The notes beneath the pieces were generated by a model, which saw only the letters and a program-made list of their open reading frames with translations, made no database searches and had not been told where the DNA came from. A DNA stretch of 64,000 bases from Hymenopellis radicata. Its lineage: Eukaryota > Basidiomycota > Agaricomycetes > Agaricales > Physalacriaceae. The stretch lies in NCBI GenBank assembly GCA_015501595.1, contig JADNRX010000071.1, positions 62,001 through 126,000 on the forward strand. Reading direction: 5' to 3'. Positions 11,801 to 23,586 of the stretch are shown piece after piece. The stretch's first letter is position 1; every line of letters begins with the position of its first letter. The position numbers and the translations under genes were made by a program.

Positions 11801-11945
11801 ATAAACCTTTTTGTTCCAAGAGCTTCGGACCGCAATTTGATAGAAGAAGGGAGCTCCGTTCAATTTCTGCATTTCTTTCTTGGGCAAGAAGGTGGCGTTG
11901 TCGCGAGATGAAGGCGGTGAAGGCGGCGTTCTGCGGCTCTGTCAT
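8845..11945 (-). CDS. HCS1: SF1B DNA/RNA helicase, Hcs1/IGHMBP2 (SMUBP2) type
   Basis: ATP-dependent 5'-3' helicase of the UPF1-like SF1B family; fungal Hcs1 is associated with DNA polymerase alpha. The start ATG at 11945 opens [16 protein letters not shown]; the stop is at 8845-8847. Motifs in order: Q-motif-like [12 protein letters not shown], Walker A GPPGTGKT (its codons split by an intron near 10920-10970), [14 protein letters not shown] (motif Ia), [10 protein letters not shown] (Walker B, DEAxQ), [11 protein letters not shown] (motif III), LTVQYR (motif IV), [17 protein letters not shown] (motif V) and [12 protein letters not shown] (motif VI). A Lys/Ala/Pro-rich, then acidic, insertion of about 60 residues lies between motifs III and IV. 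There are roughly a dozen short introns, and all joins I tested were in frame. No zinc finger or R3H is visible, so it is closer to fungal Hcs1 than to full-length IGHMBP2. Confidence 0.9.
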
Positions 11946-12906
11946 TGTTGGTGACAGAAAGAGGCAAAGTACAAAAAAGGCAATGAACGCACAGAAATCC
12001 GGGCCGGACGTAATTTGACAATTTGCTATACGCCGGTCACGTCATCAAAGGCGCAAAATATGTTCATTGAAGGTTTGTGGTACCATCATCGCACACTGCA
12101 GGGGCGGGGAATATAGTTTGGGTTGAGTTACTCATACAATTATTCAAGTTACTACTTACTTAGTGGGGATGAGGTCTTCACATGAAGTCCACGACGTCCA
12201 TGTGCGAGGAAGTTGAGCTCGTCGATGATTCGGACCGGAGGCCCCAGTCAGAAGCCTCGCCCAGGATGAGTTTACAGAAGAAGATTGATTTGGCTCATGC
12301 TCGGAACATCAGCGTAAGACAAGTTCCGCATCGCACATTGCCAGTGGGGCACCATCGAGTTCATGATAGTAGGTTACGCTCACACTAATGGGGCTTTCTG
12401 ATCATCTTAGTCTTCAATAGCATGCCGTAGAGCAAACCGTTATCTCTCAAATGTATTCACAATATTTCTACTGTGCGAATTGTACGCAAGAATAAACGAC
12501 TTCCGCGCATTGTGCACGCGTACCGTCGTGCATCGAGGCGGGGTATGGCCAGAACCTGTATGTAAGACCGAAAAAACAATACAAATCACGGAGTATTCGA
12601 TATTGAACAATGCTTATTCTCGGAGAGATAGCCGAAGTACCTGTACGATGCCACTGCGCCCTTGTAATTCGTGTAGGTTGATTTGGTGTTGATGGCGATT
12701 TGATGCTTGGGTGTACGTATACTTCCGACCGGTAGTCAGTTACGCCCGCAATGAAAGCCAAGACCAAGTGACAGGAGATGCGCAGTGAGCCAGAAATAAT
12801 CGCAAACGAGGGATTACGTTTCGGACCGTGTCGACAGTCGCCACAATGGCTAGAAGAGGGGTTGCTCTGATTCGAAAAATAGAAGGACATTTATGATTTA
12901 ATTGAA

Positions 12907-13259
12907 AGCTGGACGTCGGATAATGCTGTCAAGGGAAAGCCCTTGGTGGGATCATACAGGAGCTATAGCGCGACAGCTCCACAGGCATGCAGTGCCGTTA
13001 TGTAGGTCTTATCGTCTGCGAGGTTAACGTTGGTAAAGGTGAGAGTCAGTAGCAGCTGTGACACAATTGCAAGAAAGATGGCTGCCACCTGACCCCTCGC
13101 GGTCATCTGTGGTATGTAGGTCCATGCTGATCCAGGATTCGAGGACGAGGTCACTAGTGGTTTACACGACGCGAACTGAGTACTGGTCAAGGTCAAATTT
13201 CTCCTGAACAGTATAGATAAAGGGGTTCGAGCCGACGGAGCAAATGAAGAGGAGACCAG
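12907..13259 (-). pseudogene. Possible decayed membrane-protein fragment
   Basis: Reading right to left, one frame gives LLFICSVGSNPFIYTVQEKF and a neighbouring one gives a strong hydrophobic helix (QVAAIFLAIVSQLLLTLTF). The second frame then meets a TAG at about 12961, after which it would continue LLYDPTKGFPLTALSDVQ. Frame changes plus an in-frame stop suggest a broken gene rather than introns. I do not recognise the family. An unusual spliced gene is the alternative. Confidence 0.25.
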
Positions 13260-13484
13260 GAGGAGAAATCACGGAGTTTGACGCGGTATAGCCCTAGCAC
13301 CGGCTCGTTACGCGTAAAACCTCGTAAACAGCCAACTCGTGGGTGTTATCGATGCCTCGCTTCGCCAAGGTGCGGCAAGAGCGCCCTAATGAAAGAACAT
13401 TCGAAATTGTTTTATGTGATTATCGCCCCATAATCGTTCCCTGTCGTTCCACGTTTAGCCGACGTCGGACTTTGAAACAAATTT

Positions 13485-13490
13485 TATAAG
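13485..13490 (+). promoter_or_regulatory. TATA-like element upstream of INO1
   Basis: TATAAG lies within an AT-rich patch 229 bp before the INO1 start codon. It is followed by a long C/T-rich leader typical of highly expressed fungal genes. I see no clear yeast-type inositol-response (CATGTG) element. Confidence 0.4.
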
Positions 13491-13713
13491 AACCCGGGAG
13501 TTGCTACCTTCCCTTACCTACACCCACTACTTTCCAGCGTCTCTTGGACACTCTTCATCTCTCAGAGTTACTTGCTCCTGTGCATGTACTCGAACCAGCT
13601 TTGCAGCTCTCATAACTCTCATCGCGGCACCAAACACACGTCTGCTGCCGGGTTTCTCATATCGTTCTAAGTCCCTCCCCTCTGTCCTCTGTTGCATATA
13701 ATCTATCTTCACA

Positions 13714-15491
13714 ATGTCTGCGTCCGGATACACCACTCCCGAATCCGAGCTCGAGGGCATCCTCCCCGTTCACCCCACGGCGGCTCGTCGTCCCCATGCC
13801 CTGGTCGTGCAGTCCGAGCACACCTCGTACTCTGACGAGCATATCACCGCCAAGTACAGCAACCGTGGTGCCAGCGTCATCGTCGCCGATGGACAGTTCA
13901 TCATCAACCCGACAGTAGACTCGTTTGAGTTCCAGACGAAGCGCGAGGTTTCCAAGACCGGGTATGTCGTCTTTTTTTGTTCTCGCGTTATGATCGCCTC
14001 TGACGCGTTTTTTAGTCTCATGATGATCGGACTTGGAGGCAACAACGGTAGTACGTTGACTGCGACCATCCTTGCGAACCGCCACAACATTACTTGGCAC
14101 ACCAAGTCTGGCATCCAGCAGCCTAACTACATTGGTTCGCTCCTCCGCGCTTCTACGGTCCGCATTGGCACGGAAGCTGGGACCGGCAAGGATGTCCATG
14201 TTCCTGTGTCCGACGTACTCCCTATGGTCCATCCCAATGACCTTGTTCTCGGCGGCTGGGATATTTCTGGCGCTCCTATGGACAAGGCCATGGAGCGCGC
14301 TCGTGTCCTCGACTACGACCTCCAACGCCAAGTCGCGCCTCACATGGCGGGCATGAAGCCTCTCCCCTCCATCTACTACCCCGACTTCATCGCCGCCAAC
14401 CAGGAGGCTCGCGCCGACAACGTCATCCCCGGCACCGACAAGCAGGCCCACCTCGAGCACATCCGGGCTGACATCCGCAAGTTCAAGAAGGACAATGACC
14501 TTGACCGTGTCGTCGTCTTTTGGACTGCCAACACCGAGCGCTACAGCGACATCATTCCTGGTGTCAATGATACCGCCGACAACGTGTTGAAGGCCATCAA
14601 GGCTTCCCACCCCGAAGTTTCTCCTTCTTCGCTGTTCGCCGTGGCTGCCATCCTGGAGGGCGAGCCGTTCGTCAACGGTGCTCCTCAGAATACCTTCGTC
14701 CCAGGTGTCATTGCGCTTGCTGAGAAGCACAAGTCCTTCATCGGCGGAGACGACTTGAAGTCTGGCCAGACTAAGCTCAAGTCCGTTCTCGCCGAGTTCC
14801 TCGTCAATGCTGGTATTAAGCCTCTCTCCATTGCTTCGTACAACCATCTTGGCAACAATGATGGCCACAACCTGTCGGCGGAACCGCAGTTCAAGAGCAA
14901 GGAAATCAGCAAGAGCAGCGTCGTCGACGACATGGTCGACGCGAACCGCTTGCTTTTCAAGGCGCCTGAGGGCAAGGGCAAGGGTGAGCACCCTGACCAC
15001 ATCGTCGTGATCAAGTATGTCCCCGCTGTTGGTGACTCCAAGCGCGCCATCGACGAGTACTACTCCGAGATTTTCTGCGGCGGTCGCTCCACTATCAACA
15101 TCTTCAACGAGTGCGAGGTATGTTCCGTTGTTTGTTCTCGCGTTCACCCACTTATACCGCCTTAGGATTCTCTTCTCGCGACGCCTTTGATCTTGGACTT
15201 GGCTATCCTCACTGAGCTCTTGACTCGCGTCAAGTACCGCAAGGCAGGCTCTGGCGAGTTCCAGCCTTTGTACTCGGTTCTGTCGCTCCTGTCGTACATG
15301 CTCAAGGCACCGCTCGTCAAGCCAGGTCAGTTCACATTCAGCCAAGTGAATGTTCAGCGTCTGACATTTCTTTAGGCACCGAGGTTGTCAACAGTCTCAA
15401 TAGGCAGCGCAATGCTCTCGACTCGTTCTTGAAGGCGTGCATTGGCCTTGAGAATAACAGCGACTTGCTGCTCGAGACCAGGATCTGGTAA
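13714..15491 (+). CDS. INO1: Inositol-3-phosphate synthase
   Basis: Converts glucose 6-phosphate to 1D-myo-inositol 3-phosphate using NAD+, the committed step of inositol synthesis. Four exons (13714-13961, 14016-15117, 15166-15325, 15376-15491) total 1,626 nt, 541 residues, close to the usual eukaryotic size. The NAD site is MMIGLGGNNGSTLTA. Other family blocks are GGWDISG, FWTANTERYS, NTFVPG, SYNHLGNNDG and the catalytic-core stretch SKSSVVDDMV. ILEGEPFVNG and VVIKYVPAVGDSKRA are also conserved. The long uninterrupted exon has strongly C/G-biased third positions, suggesting high expression. Nothing looks broken. A 562-residue open frame on the opposite strand is a by-product of this codon bias. 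Confidence 0.98.
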
Positions 15492-16142
15492 AATGTAGAT
15501 GTCGGAGAATTGTGTCCCGCATGGATTCAACTCCATCGCGGGGAAGGTCGACCAAAAGGGTCCCATGTTCTTGTCTTGCTAGATGTATATCACACCTGAA
15601 TGTTACCTGATTATCTGATATGAATGAGTGCGAGTTCTACACCAGTGGATTCCTTAAGCAACTTAGTTCTGTTTAATGCGGCGCGAATCCTGGCAGGTCA
15701 GTGATTGTATTACCCCAATGCACTTCGCGTGGCACATCTTATAGTGCACTCAAAGCTGATTGGATCTCGATAAATAAGAGCGAAACATTGACGTTTCCGA
15801 TTTGACAGCGGTGGTCAGGCTGGAAAATGTGGCGCAATATAATATTTGGTCTCGTGGTCGTCATACATCCACTTCGCTGGGAATGTTTACATGGTGATGC
15901 CCTCATGAATGAATTAAATTGCTTCATGCCAAATACATGGTTAATACTGCGTCTGCTTTGGTTAACCAGAAACGTTCCTTTCCTAGTTTGATCTCAAATT
16001 TCGTGATTGTCAGAGGAAATGGCAGCAAGCGAAAAAAGAGTAAAGCATATGAATTCACAAGTCCGTCGTAAAGAATTGACAATAAGTAAGTACTATAGGA
16101 GTTTGCGTTAAAATGTCATCAATCAGAGCATAAGTAGTCCGC
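15492..16142. other. Intergenic interval, convergent 3' ends
   Basis: About 650 bp between the 3' ends of INO1 and the cupredoxin gene. It is A/T-richer than its flanks, with no frame, repeat or RNA signal that I can support. Confidence 0.5.
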
Positions 16143-17405
16143 TCAGTAGCCAGCGCCGCTTCCACCACCGGTGTATCCACCAGTGCCGTTGATCTTGATA
16201 GCAAGCGCTTTGAAGGCATCAAAGTTCTTGTCACTGTCTTGTTTGGCGTTAATCGAGAAGACCATTCCAGACCCGCAGTGGCCCGTCTGTCCACAGAATC
16301 CCCAGATCGGCTTGTCCTGCGAAGCATTAGAAATACCTTGCGGCGGGAAAGATTAACATACATCGTAGATCGTGATCTGGAACGTGGGGAACTCGGTGGC
16401 GTTGGGAGGGACGAACATCTGTAAACGACGTTGATGAGAACAGCACCGAGGTCCTGCGAAGAAATACATACAATCCAGAGTTGAATCCGACTTCTCCTGT
16501 GCTGGAGGTGTCAGCGAGGGGCTGGCAAGGGTTCTCGAAGCTGCTCTGGGTGGCGGTGTGGTTCTTGGGATGGAAGACAAAGGTGACCGTGTCGTGGACG
16601 TTGGCCGTGATGTTGGGCGGTCCGTATGCAAGCTGTCCGTCGACACCAACGATGATCTGGTGGTCGCAGGGAGCTGAGAAAGGCATCAGTACTGCAATCG
16701 GTGGCGAGGAGAAAATCGCTTTACTGTAAGAACCGTCGTCCGAAGAATAGCTGTCGTCCCAGTAGGTACCGTCGTCATCGCAGGTGTAGCCGGGAGGAGG
16801 AGGAGCGGTGCCATTAGTGGCGATGGCCAACGCCTTGAAGGCGGCGAACGAGTGGGGGTCGTAGTCGGGAGGCGGGTTAATGGCAAACACCATACCTGCA
16901 TTTGTGTCAGCGGGTAATGCCTATAAAGTGATGTCCAACCTACCCATGCCACAATGACCGGTCTGTTCGCAGTGAATCCAGACGGGCTTGTCGTCAGTAA
17001 CTGTGACATAGAATGACTTCGTCTCGTAGTCATCAGGCGAAACGGGCACACTGAAAGTCATGGACGTCAGCGTAGAAAGGTAGGAATTAAAAGTTAACCT
17101 ACAAGCCTGAATCGACACCATACTCTAGAGGAACACATGGAGTATCGAAAGCAGACTGGGTGACGGTATGGTTCTTGGGGTTGCTGGAGACAGCGTCAGA
17201 TGGGTTTGTCGTGGCCATAGAGGCGGAAAATCGCTTACAAGTTGAACTGAACGGTGTCACCGACGTCGGCATAGACATATTCGGGATAATACGCAAGCAT
17301 GCCGTTCGGGCCAACCTCTACCGTGTGTGTTTGCCCTCCGTACGTGGCCATAGCCGCGGGCACAACAGCAGAAAGAGCAAGGATAAAAGCAGACAGTGTC
17401 ATCAT
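16143..17405 (-). CDS. Secreted tandem cupredoxin (blue-copper-like) protein
   Basis: Extracellular copper-binding protein with two cupredoxin domains. The start at 17405 (two adjacent ATGs) opens a signal peptide, MMTLSAFILALSAVVPAAMA. Domain 1 has HTVEVGPNGMLAYYPEYVYA, NHTVTQSAFDTPC and WIHCEQTGHCGMGM. Domain 2 has HQIIVGVDGQLAYGP, NHTATQSSFENPC and WGFCGQTGHCGSGM. The His (NHT), Cys, His (GHC) and Met (GM) give a type-1 copper set in both halves, so both may bind copper. The domains share a clear duplication, including the FAAFKALAI/FDAFKALAI tail and Asn-Gly-Thr sequon. The C-terminus is Gly-rich and lacks a GPI-type hydrophobic tail, so it is probably free or wall-associated. The role is unknown; relatives are induced during wood decay or fruiting. 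Confidence 0.85.
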
Positions 17406-17523
17406 CGTGAAAGATTAAAGCGCAAAAAAAGCAAGTTGGCGTGTAGAAGAAGAAGAAGTCGAAAGACGCCAACGAAAGAGAAAGAACACCAAGCGGTAAG
17501 GAAATATAGAAACCAGGCTGAGC

Positions 17524-17530
17524 CTTTATA
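17524..17530 (-). promoter_or_regulatory. TATA box of the cupredoxin gene
   Basis: TATAAAG on the minus strand, 119 nt before the start codon. The position suits a regulated secreted-protein promoter. Confidence 0.5.
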
Positions 17531-19346
<1,816 letters not shown>

Positions 19347-19624
19347 CGTTTCTCTATTGCGTGGAATCTAGAATGGTACACGATTGAAGCGGCCGTGTCC
19401 AGGCTGTGGTGGCGGTTGCAAGTCAGGAAGAATCGTGACTGTGACGGTACCGTCTTGATCATCACTGATCAGATTTTGACGCCCCAGTCTGCAGTTCAAC
19501 TCAAGACTGGGAGGGTTTTCGACGGCACACTGAACAATAGCACTGTTATGGAAGATTATCAACGACAATCGCATTCAAAAACTATAATCTACGAAGAACT
19601 AAGAACTAAGAAACAAAATCATTT

Positions 19625-20727
19625 TCATCGTCTTGGTAAACATTCACTCAGGAAGGCATCTACAGGCTTCTCCAAGTGCCAGTCCTGAATCCCATCGTCG
19701 CGTGACAAAGTGGACCAGTTCGGAGATGGCGTAGCCTTGATGTGAGAGAAGTCCTGAACGGCCAGATGCTTGCTCTCAAGAACCTAACCCGCATAAATGA
19801 AACAGAGGAAGACGTTACAGAGAGCGCACGGACCTGAGGCGCATTGCTGAGCGCAGCAGGATACCCAGAAAATCGTATCTTCGAGCAGTGCTCGATGATA
19901 GGGTTGGAAGAAATCGCGAGGTAGACATCCACATCGTGCGAGGTATGCATTCGGAACTATAACGGGATTAGATAGAATAGGACAAGGTTAACCGAAAGGA
20001 AACCTGATGGCATCCTACAGCTATGATGCAGTTTTCCATATCATGCATCATGATCGTGGACTGAATCAATGGCAAAAGGATAATCGTATTTCGCACATTG
20101 CGAACGTGTACAGCGGATATCGACGTATGAGCCAGAAGATTCACGACGCAGTTCGTCAAGTCAGAAATAGCTAGGTCTTTTGAAGTGGTCGGCGTAGAAT
20201 CAAGAGCCACAACCTGATGAGCGAGAGATGCGATGGTGACAAGATACGATGTGGAAGGCGATGGGACAGTAGAAACGGTTGGTGCAGAAGCCTCCTCAAC
20301 GACTACTGGAGTAGCCCGAGAGGCTGCTGGCTTTCTCTTGAAAGCAAACTTGGAAACAGGTTGCGAAGCTTTGCGTAGAGATTCCAGCAACGTTCCAATA
20401 GATTTCAATTGCTAATGAACGGCTGTAAGTTTGCGTCTGCCTCGTGAACAGGAGCTTAAACAGACATTCTCATATCCCTTCTGATCATATGTGGGTAATG
20501 ACCCAATAGCATCTGCCAGTTCTTTGCTCAATTTCGATAGGTCGGTGGAGAACTCGGCCAAAGTTTCATTTGAGACGGTACCACCGGCCTTTGCATCGTT
20601 GATACGCGTTGATAGCTCTACGGAGTGTTATAATTGATACCGTAAAAGCGGGTTGGCACTGACGGGTGCTCTCAGACGTGAATTTTGTTGAGAATTGTTG
20701 GGAAAATGTCCACTGATCGTCAGACAT
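19625..20727 (-). CDS. TBCC: Tubulin-folding cofactor C
   Basis: Cofactor C stimulates GTP hydrolysis by beta-tubulin in the cofactor supercomplex and releases native alpha/beta dimers. The start at 20727 opens MSDDQWTFSQQFSTKF. The N-terminal helical region (FSTDLSKLSKELADAIG, LKSIGTLLESLRK) is followed by a basic linker and the C-CAP/cofactor-C beta-helix: ISDLTNCVVNLLAH, VHVRNVRNTIILLPLIQ, MENCIIAVGCHQ, then MHTSHDVDVYLAISSNPIIEH and IRFSGYP. The catalytic-arginine region RNVRNT is typical of TBCC/RP2 proteins. The stop is at 19625-19627. It has at least four introns. The 5' end faces TAF8 across about 130 bp. Confidence 0.92.
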
Positions 20728-20859
20728 GGAAGCAAGAAGAATGTTGTACTGTTTGGCATTGGCTATCACGGCCGTGGGAAAGCGGCTGATCCACAACCAC
20801 CACCGTCGTTAGGCGCGCTGAGAGCGACGCAGCTGTTGTCGTCGCCGGCCTGCCTTTCC
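20728..20859. promoter_or_regulatory. Bidirectional promoter, TBCC / TAF8
   Basis: Only 132 bp separate the start codons of two divergent housekeeping genes. It contains a CCG/CCA-rich patch and a CAACCACCACCG stretch. No TATA box is evident. Confidence 0.6.
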
Positions 20860-22508
20860 ATGGACAATGCCTCTCAAAAGCTCCTAGAGTCTGCAACTCA
20901 TAGGACCCTCCATGCCACCGGATTCGCCCGCTCATCATCTCAGGCCTCGCTTGTATTGACGGACCTCCTCTCACGCTACCTAACATTATTGACCTCAACG
21001 TGCGCCAAGTACGCCCAGCATGGAGGCAGGACGAGACTCTCCTCCCGTGATGCAATATCTGCATTGGATGAAATGGGTGTCAGCCTTGACGAACTCAAGG
21101 ATTTCGGCTTAACTGAAGGACTAGAGCTGAATCGCTATGCAATCAAGTCATCGCGCAGAGCGGAGGATCTCAACGAATTCAGAGGTATGTGCTGCTACGG
21201 TGGCGCGTTACAGGGTAATAATGCTCTTCAGCCCAACTTTCGGAAGGTCTCAAGCAAGACCTCGACGACGCGATTCCTCTACATTACGCCCCCTTTGAGG
21301 GCATAGAGGAACAGGATGAAGAGGATGATTATGAAGACGACCATATGAGCGTAGACGATGAGGTGCCATCCGCAGAAACGCGCATGGACGAAGATGACAT
21401 GTATGCGGATATCGACGTGCCTATGGGCGAAACAAGAGTCCGCCCCATATTACCATTATCTCCCATCTCCAATCCCTCCTCACCGTCTCGAAAACGCCTT
21501 CGCACACTTGATTGGCAGCCACCGCCACACATTCCCGAGTTCTTACCTCCCTTTCCTTCGATGGATGCTCCTCCGCCTGCAGAGTTGCCCGAACCCATTA
21601 TTCCAGTGGAAAGCACCAACCGACCGCCATCACCGACGCAGCCTGCACTCCTGCTCAAGCGCTGACATCCTCGGCTACGGCAGACTGGCTCATGCAGGTC
21701 CCCTACCATCAATCATCTCTCGCCTCTCAACCCGAATTCCACCTTCCTACCCCCCTCCCCGATCCACCAGAGCGTGTGCAAAAGCTACCCACACCCAATA
21801 TAGAACAGTCCCTCATCAGCGCCTATCATCATATCCTCACACATAGGCAACCTTCGAATAGTGCGACGGGTACTAGTAATCCCCTCCGACACAAGGTTGC
21901 AATGTCTCTACTTGCTCTGACGCAGTCGTCGTCGAGGTGGGAGCCCGCCGATACACTGTATTCCAATTTGGCAACGAATCAGCCACGGGTGACTGCTATG
22001 GGACCTAGTCATCCGTCGGTAGAAGCGCATGGGCGAGGCTCGCAGTTGACAAAGGACAAGGATTACAAGTTCCCTAATGTCAATGCTCGTACTCTGTACG
22101 TGAACGACCGACTCTCCAACGTCGTCAGCCAGCAGTCGTCCCGGATACCAGAGCTAGCGCAGCAGGTGTTGCCGGTACGTTCTATTGCAGTCATGTCATA
22201 ACTGCACAACTAATGGCGTAAAGACAAAAATCTACTCCAGGGCGAGTAGGATTACACACCCGCCGGTGTTGGTGGCTGACAACAATGCCCTGACATATGG
22301 ACCTGGAATTCCGGCGCCTTGGAATACAGGAAATTCAACTGCTTCCGGAGACGGGAAGAAGGAAGATGCCCCTCCCGTCCTTCCTGACGCGAGGCTTTTC
22401 GCTACGTGGGATTCGGAGACGAAGAATTTCAGGGAACCTCTCAAAGGGAGAGGGAATCGGGGAAAAGTCGTTATACATCCCACTCGACGGGGAAGTAGAC
22501 TTGTTTGA
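20860..22508 (+). CDS. TAF8: TFIID subunit TAF8 (histone-fold protein), apparent frameshift
   Basis: TAF8 pairs with TAF10 in TFIID. The start at 20860 opens MDNASQKLLESATHRTL. Residues ~25-90 form a bromodomain-associated histone fold (LVLTDLLSRYLTLLTSTCAK, ISALDEMGVSLDELKDF). After an intron come the acidic tract and the TAF8 C-terminal signature HIPEFLPPFPSMDAPPP. The frame then ends ...LLLKR at ~21663, while the neighbouring frame continues ALTSSATADWLMQVPYHQSS through to a conserved end (LFATWDSETKNFREPLKGR) at 22508. I found no GT-AG intron in the correct phase to join them, so a one-base frameshift near 21640-21660 is likely, either real or a base-call error. Its 3' end is duplicated downstream. 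Confidence 0.85.
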
Positions 22509-22671
22509 GCTCTGTTTGATGTTGCTTTCGTTATGTATATTGAGTGTATCATTAGTTATGGACCCTCCTTGGGCTATATGGCGTCGGCCTTGACTTTCCT
22601 GCGCATTTCCCGTTGTAAGCATTAACGCTGAATGTATGTATGAGAGCATGTGGCTTCACCGAAAGCCCATC

Positions 22672-22976
22672 TGGCTACATGAGTGAGGTGATCAACTGAG
22701 TACAACTCTCCACCGTCGCTGAAATGTCGCTATTCTCGGGCACAAACGGACTCAATCTGCGCGCGTGGTCTAATCTAATTGGAGTACCAAGTAATCTGTC
22801 TCCGTCTTTCTGCATATATGGCTCCTTAGGTCTGAGTACGTTTCATCGCAAAATGGGCGCATTCACCTGACGTTATTTGAAGGGCTGCTCAACTCGGAGG
22901 CGGGTGACTTGACGGATCGAACATCGACTGGAGGCCTCGCAACTGAGAAACAACCTATCACGATGAATCTGTGTAG
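22672..22976 (-). repeat. Right arm of the long inverted repeat
   Basis: Reverse-complement partner of 18117-18534. It lies between the TAF8 3' end and a second copy of that 3' end, so its arrival may be linked to the duplication. The 49-codon frame inside it (from about 22723) is interrupted early in the partner copy, so it is not treated as a gene. Confidence 0.85.
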
Positions 22977-23138
22977 CTTTTGAAGATTGGAATGCGAGAC
23001 ACCGTGCTCCGCTACACTCCTTGAAGAAGGGAGTTGGAACGGTGAGGCGGAGAAAGTAGTACTAAGGTTGTACTTACTTCGTGGGGATACATGGTTAGAC
23101 TTACGATTGCGAAGCTAGCTCAGTGTCGTCCTCAAGGA

Positions 23139-23412
23139 ATAAGGAAGATGCACCTCCCGTCCTTCCCGACGCGAGGCTTTTCGTGGGATTCGGAGACCAA
23201 GAATTCCAGGGAGTCTCTCAAAGGGAGAGGGAATCGGAGAAAAGTCGTTATCACTCGACGGGGAAGTAGACTTGTCTTCAGCTCTGTTTAACGTTGCTTT
23301 CGTTATGTATATTCAGTGCGGACGGATGTCGGACGGTGATCGCGCCAAAAATAAAAATGGGAAATGTTCACGGAATTATGCAAAGGCTGTAGTTATGGAC
23401 CTTCCATGGGCA
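23139..23412 (+). pseudogene. Duplicated TAF8 3' fragment
   Basis: Matches 22355-22575 (last coding segment plus 3' flank of TAF8) in direct orientation, about 0.8 kb downstream. Shared runs include cctcccgtccttcc, gaggcttttcg and gaaaagtcgttat. A missing CTACG and other gaps break the frame, so this copy cannot encode the TAF8 C-terminus. The interval 22977-23586 otherwise has no gene; its last part is the promoter of the next gene. Confidence 0.82.
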
Positions 23413-23586
23413 CCGAAGCTAAGCGTTTAAAGTTAGCACCGCCACAGTACAGTTACTAAGCACTACTCACATGACTGAAACGCGGTCACCAAACAGCCGG
23501 CCCTAAAGTGGCTGGAAATGAACATTGCTCTTTGTTGATTCACAGCGAACACTGCACTCGACGCAACCGTCGACGACGAGGGTACC

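Larger units (their letters stand above)
11946..13713. other. Gene-poor interval, helicase to INO1
   Basis: About 1.77 kb. The first ~200 bp is helicase promoter and the last ~300 bp INO1 promoter. Short frames at 12182-12388 (+) and 12468-12890 (-) have no family signal or splice support. The only coding-like piece is the membrane-protein relic listed separately. No tRNA or rRNA was recognised. Confidence 0.5.

Noticed and set aside
13215..13240. tRNA B-box-like gggttcgagcc
   Set aside because: No matching A-box, cloverleaf or acceptor stem could be drawn around it.
13657..15345. 562-codon open frame antisense to INO1
   Set aside because: It mirrors the strong codon bias of INO1, has no domain signal, and its sequence is a low-complexity mix of Leu/Val/Asp/Arg.
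22723..22872. 49-codon ORF (MSLFSGTNGL...) in the right repeat arm
   Set aside because: The inverted partner copy has an early stop and no conserved protein.
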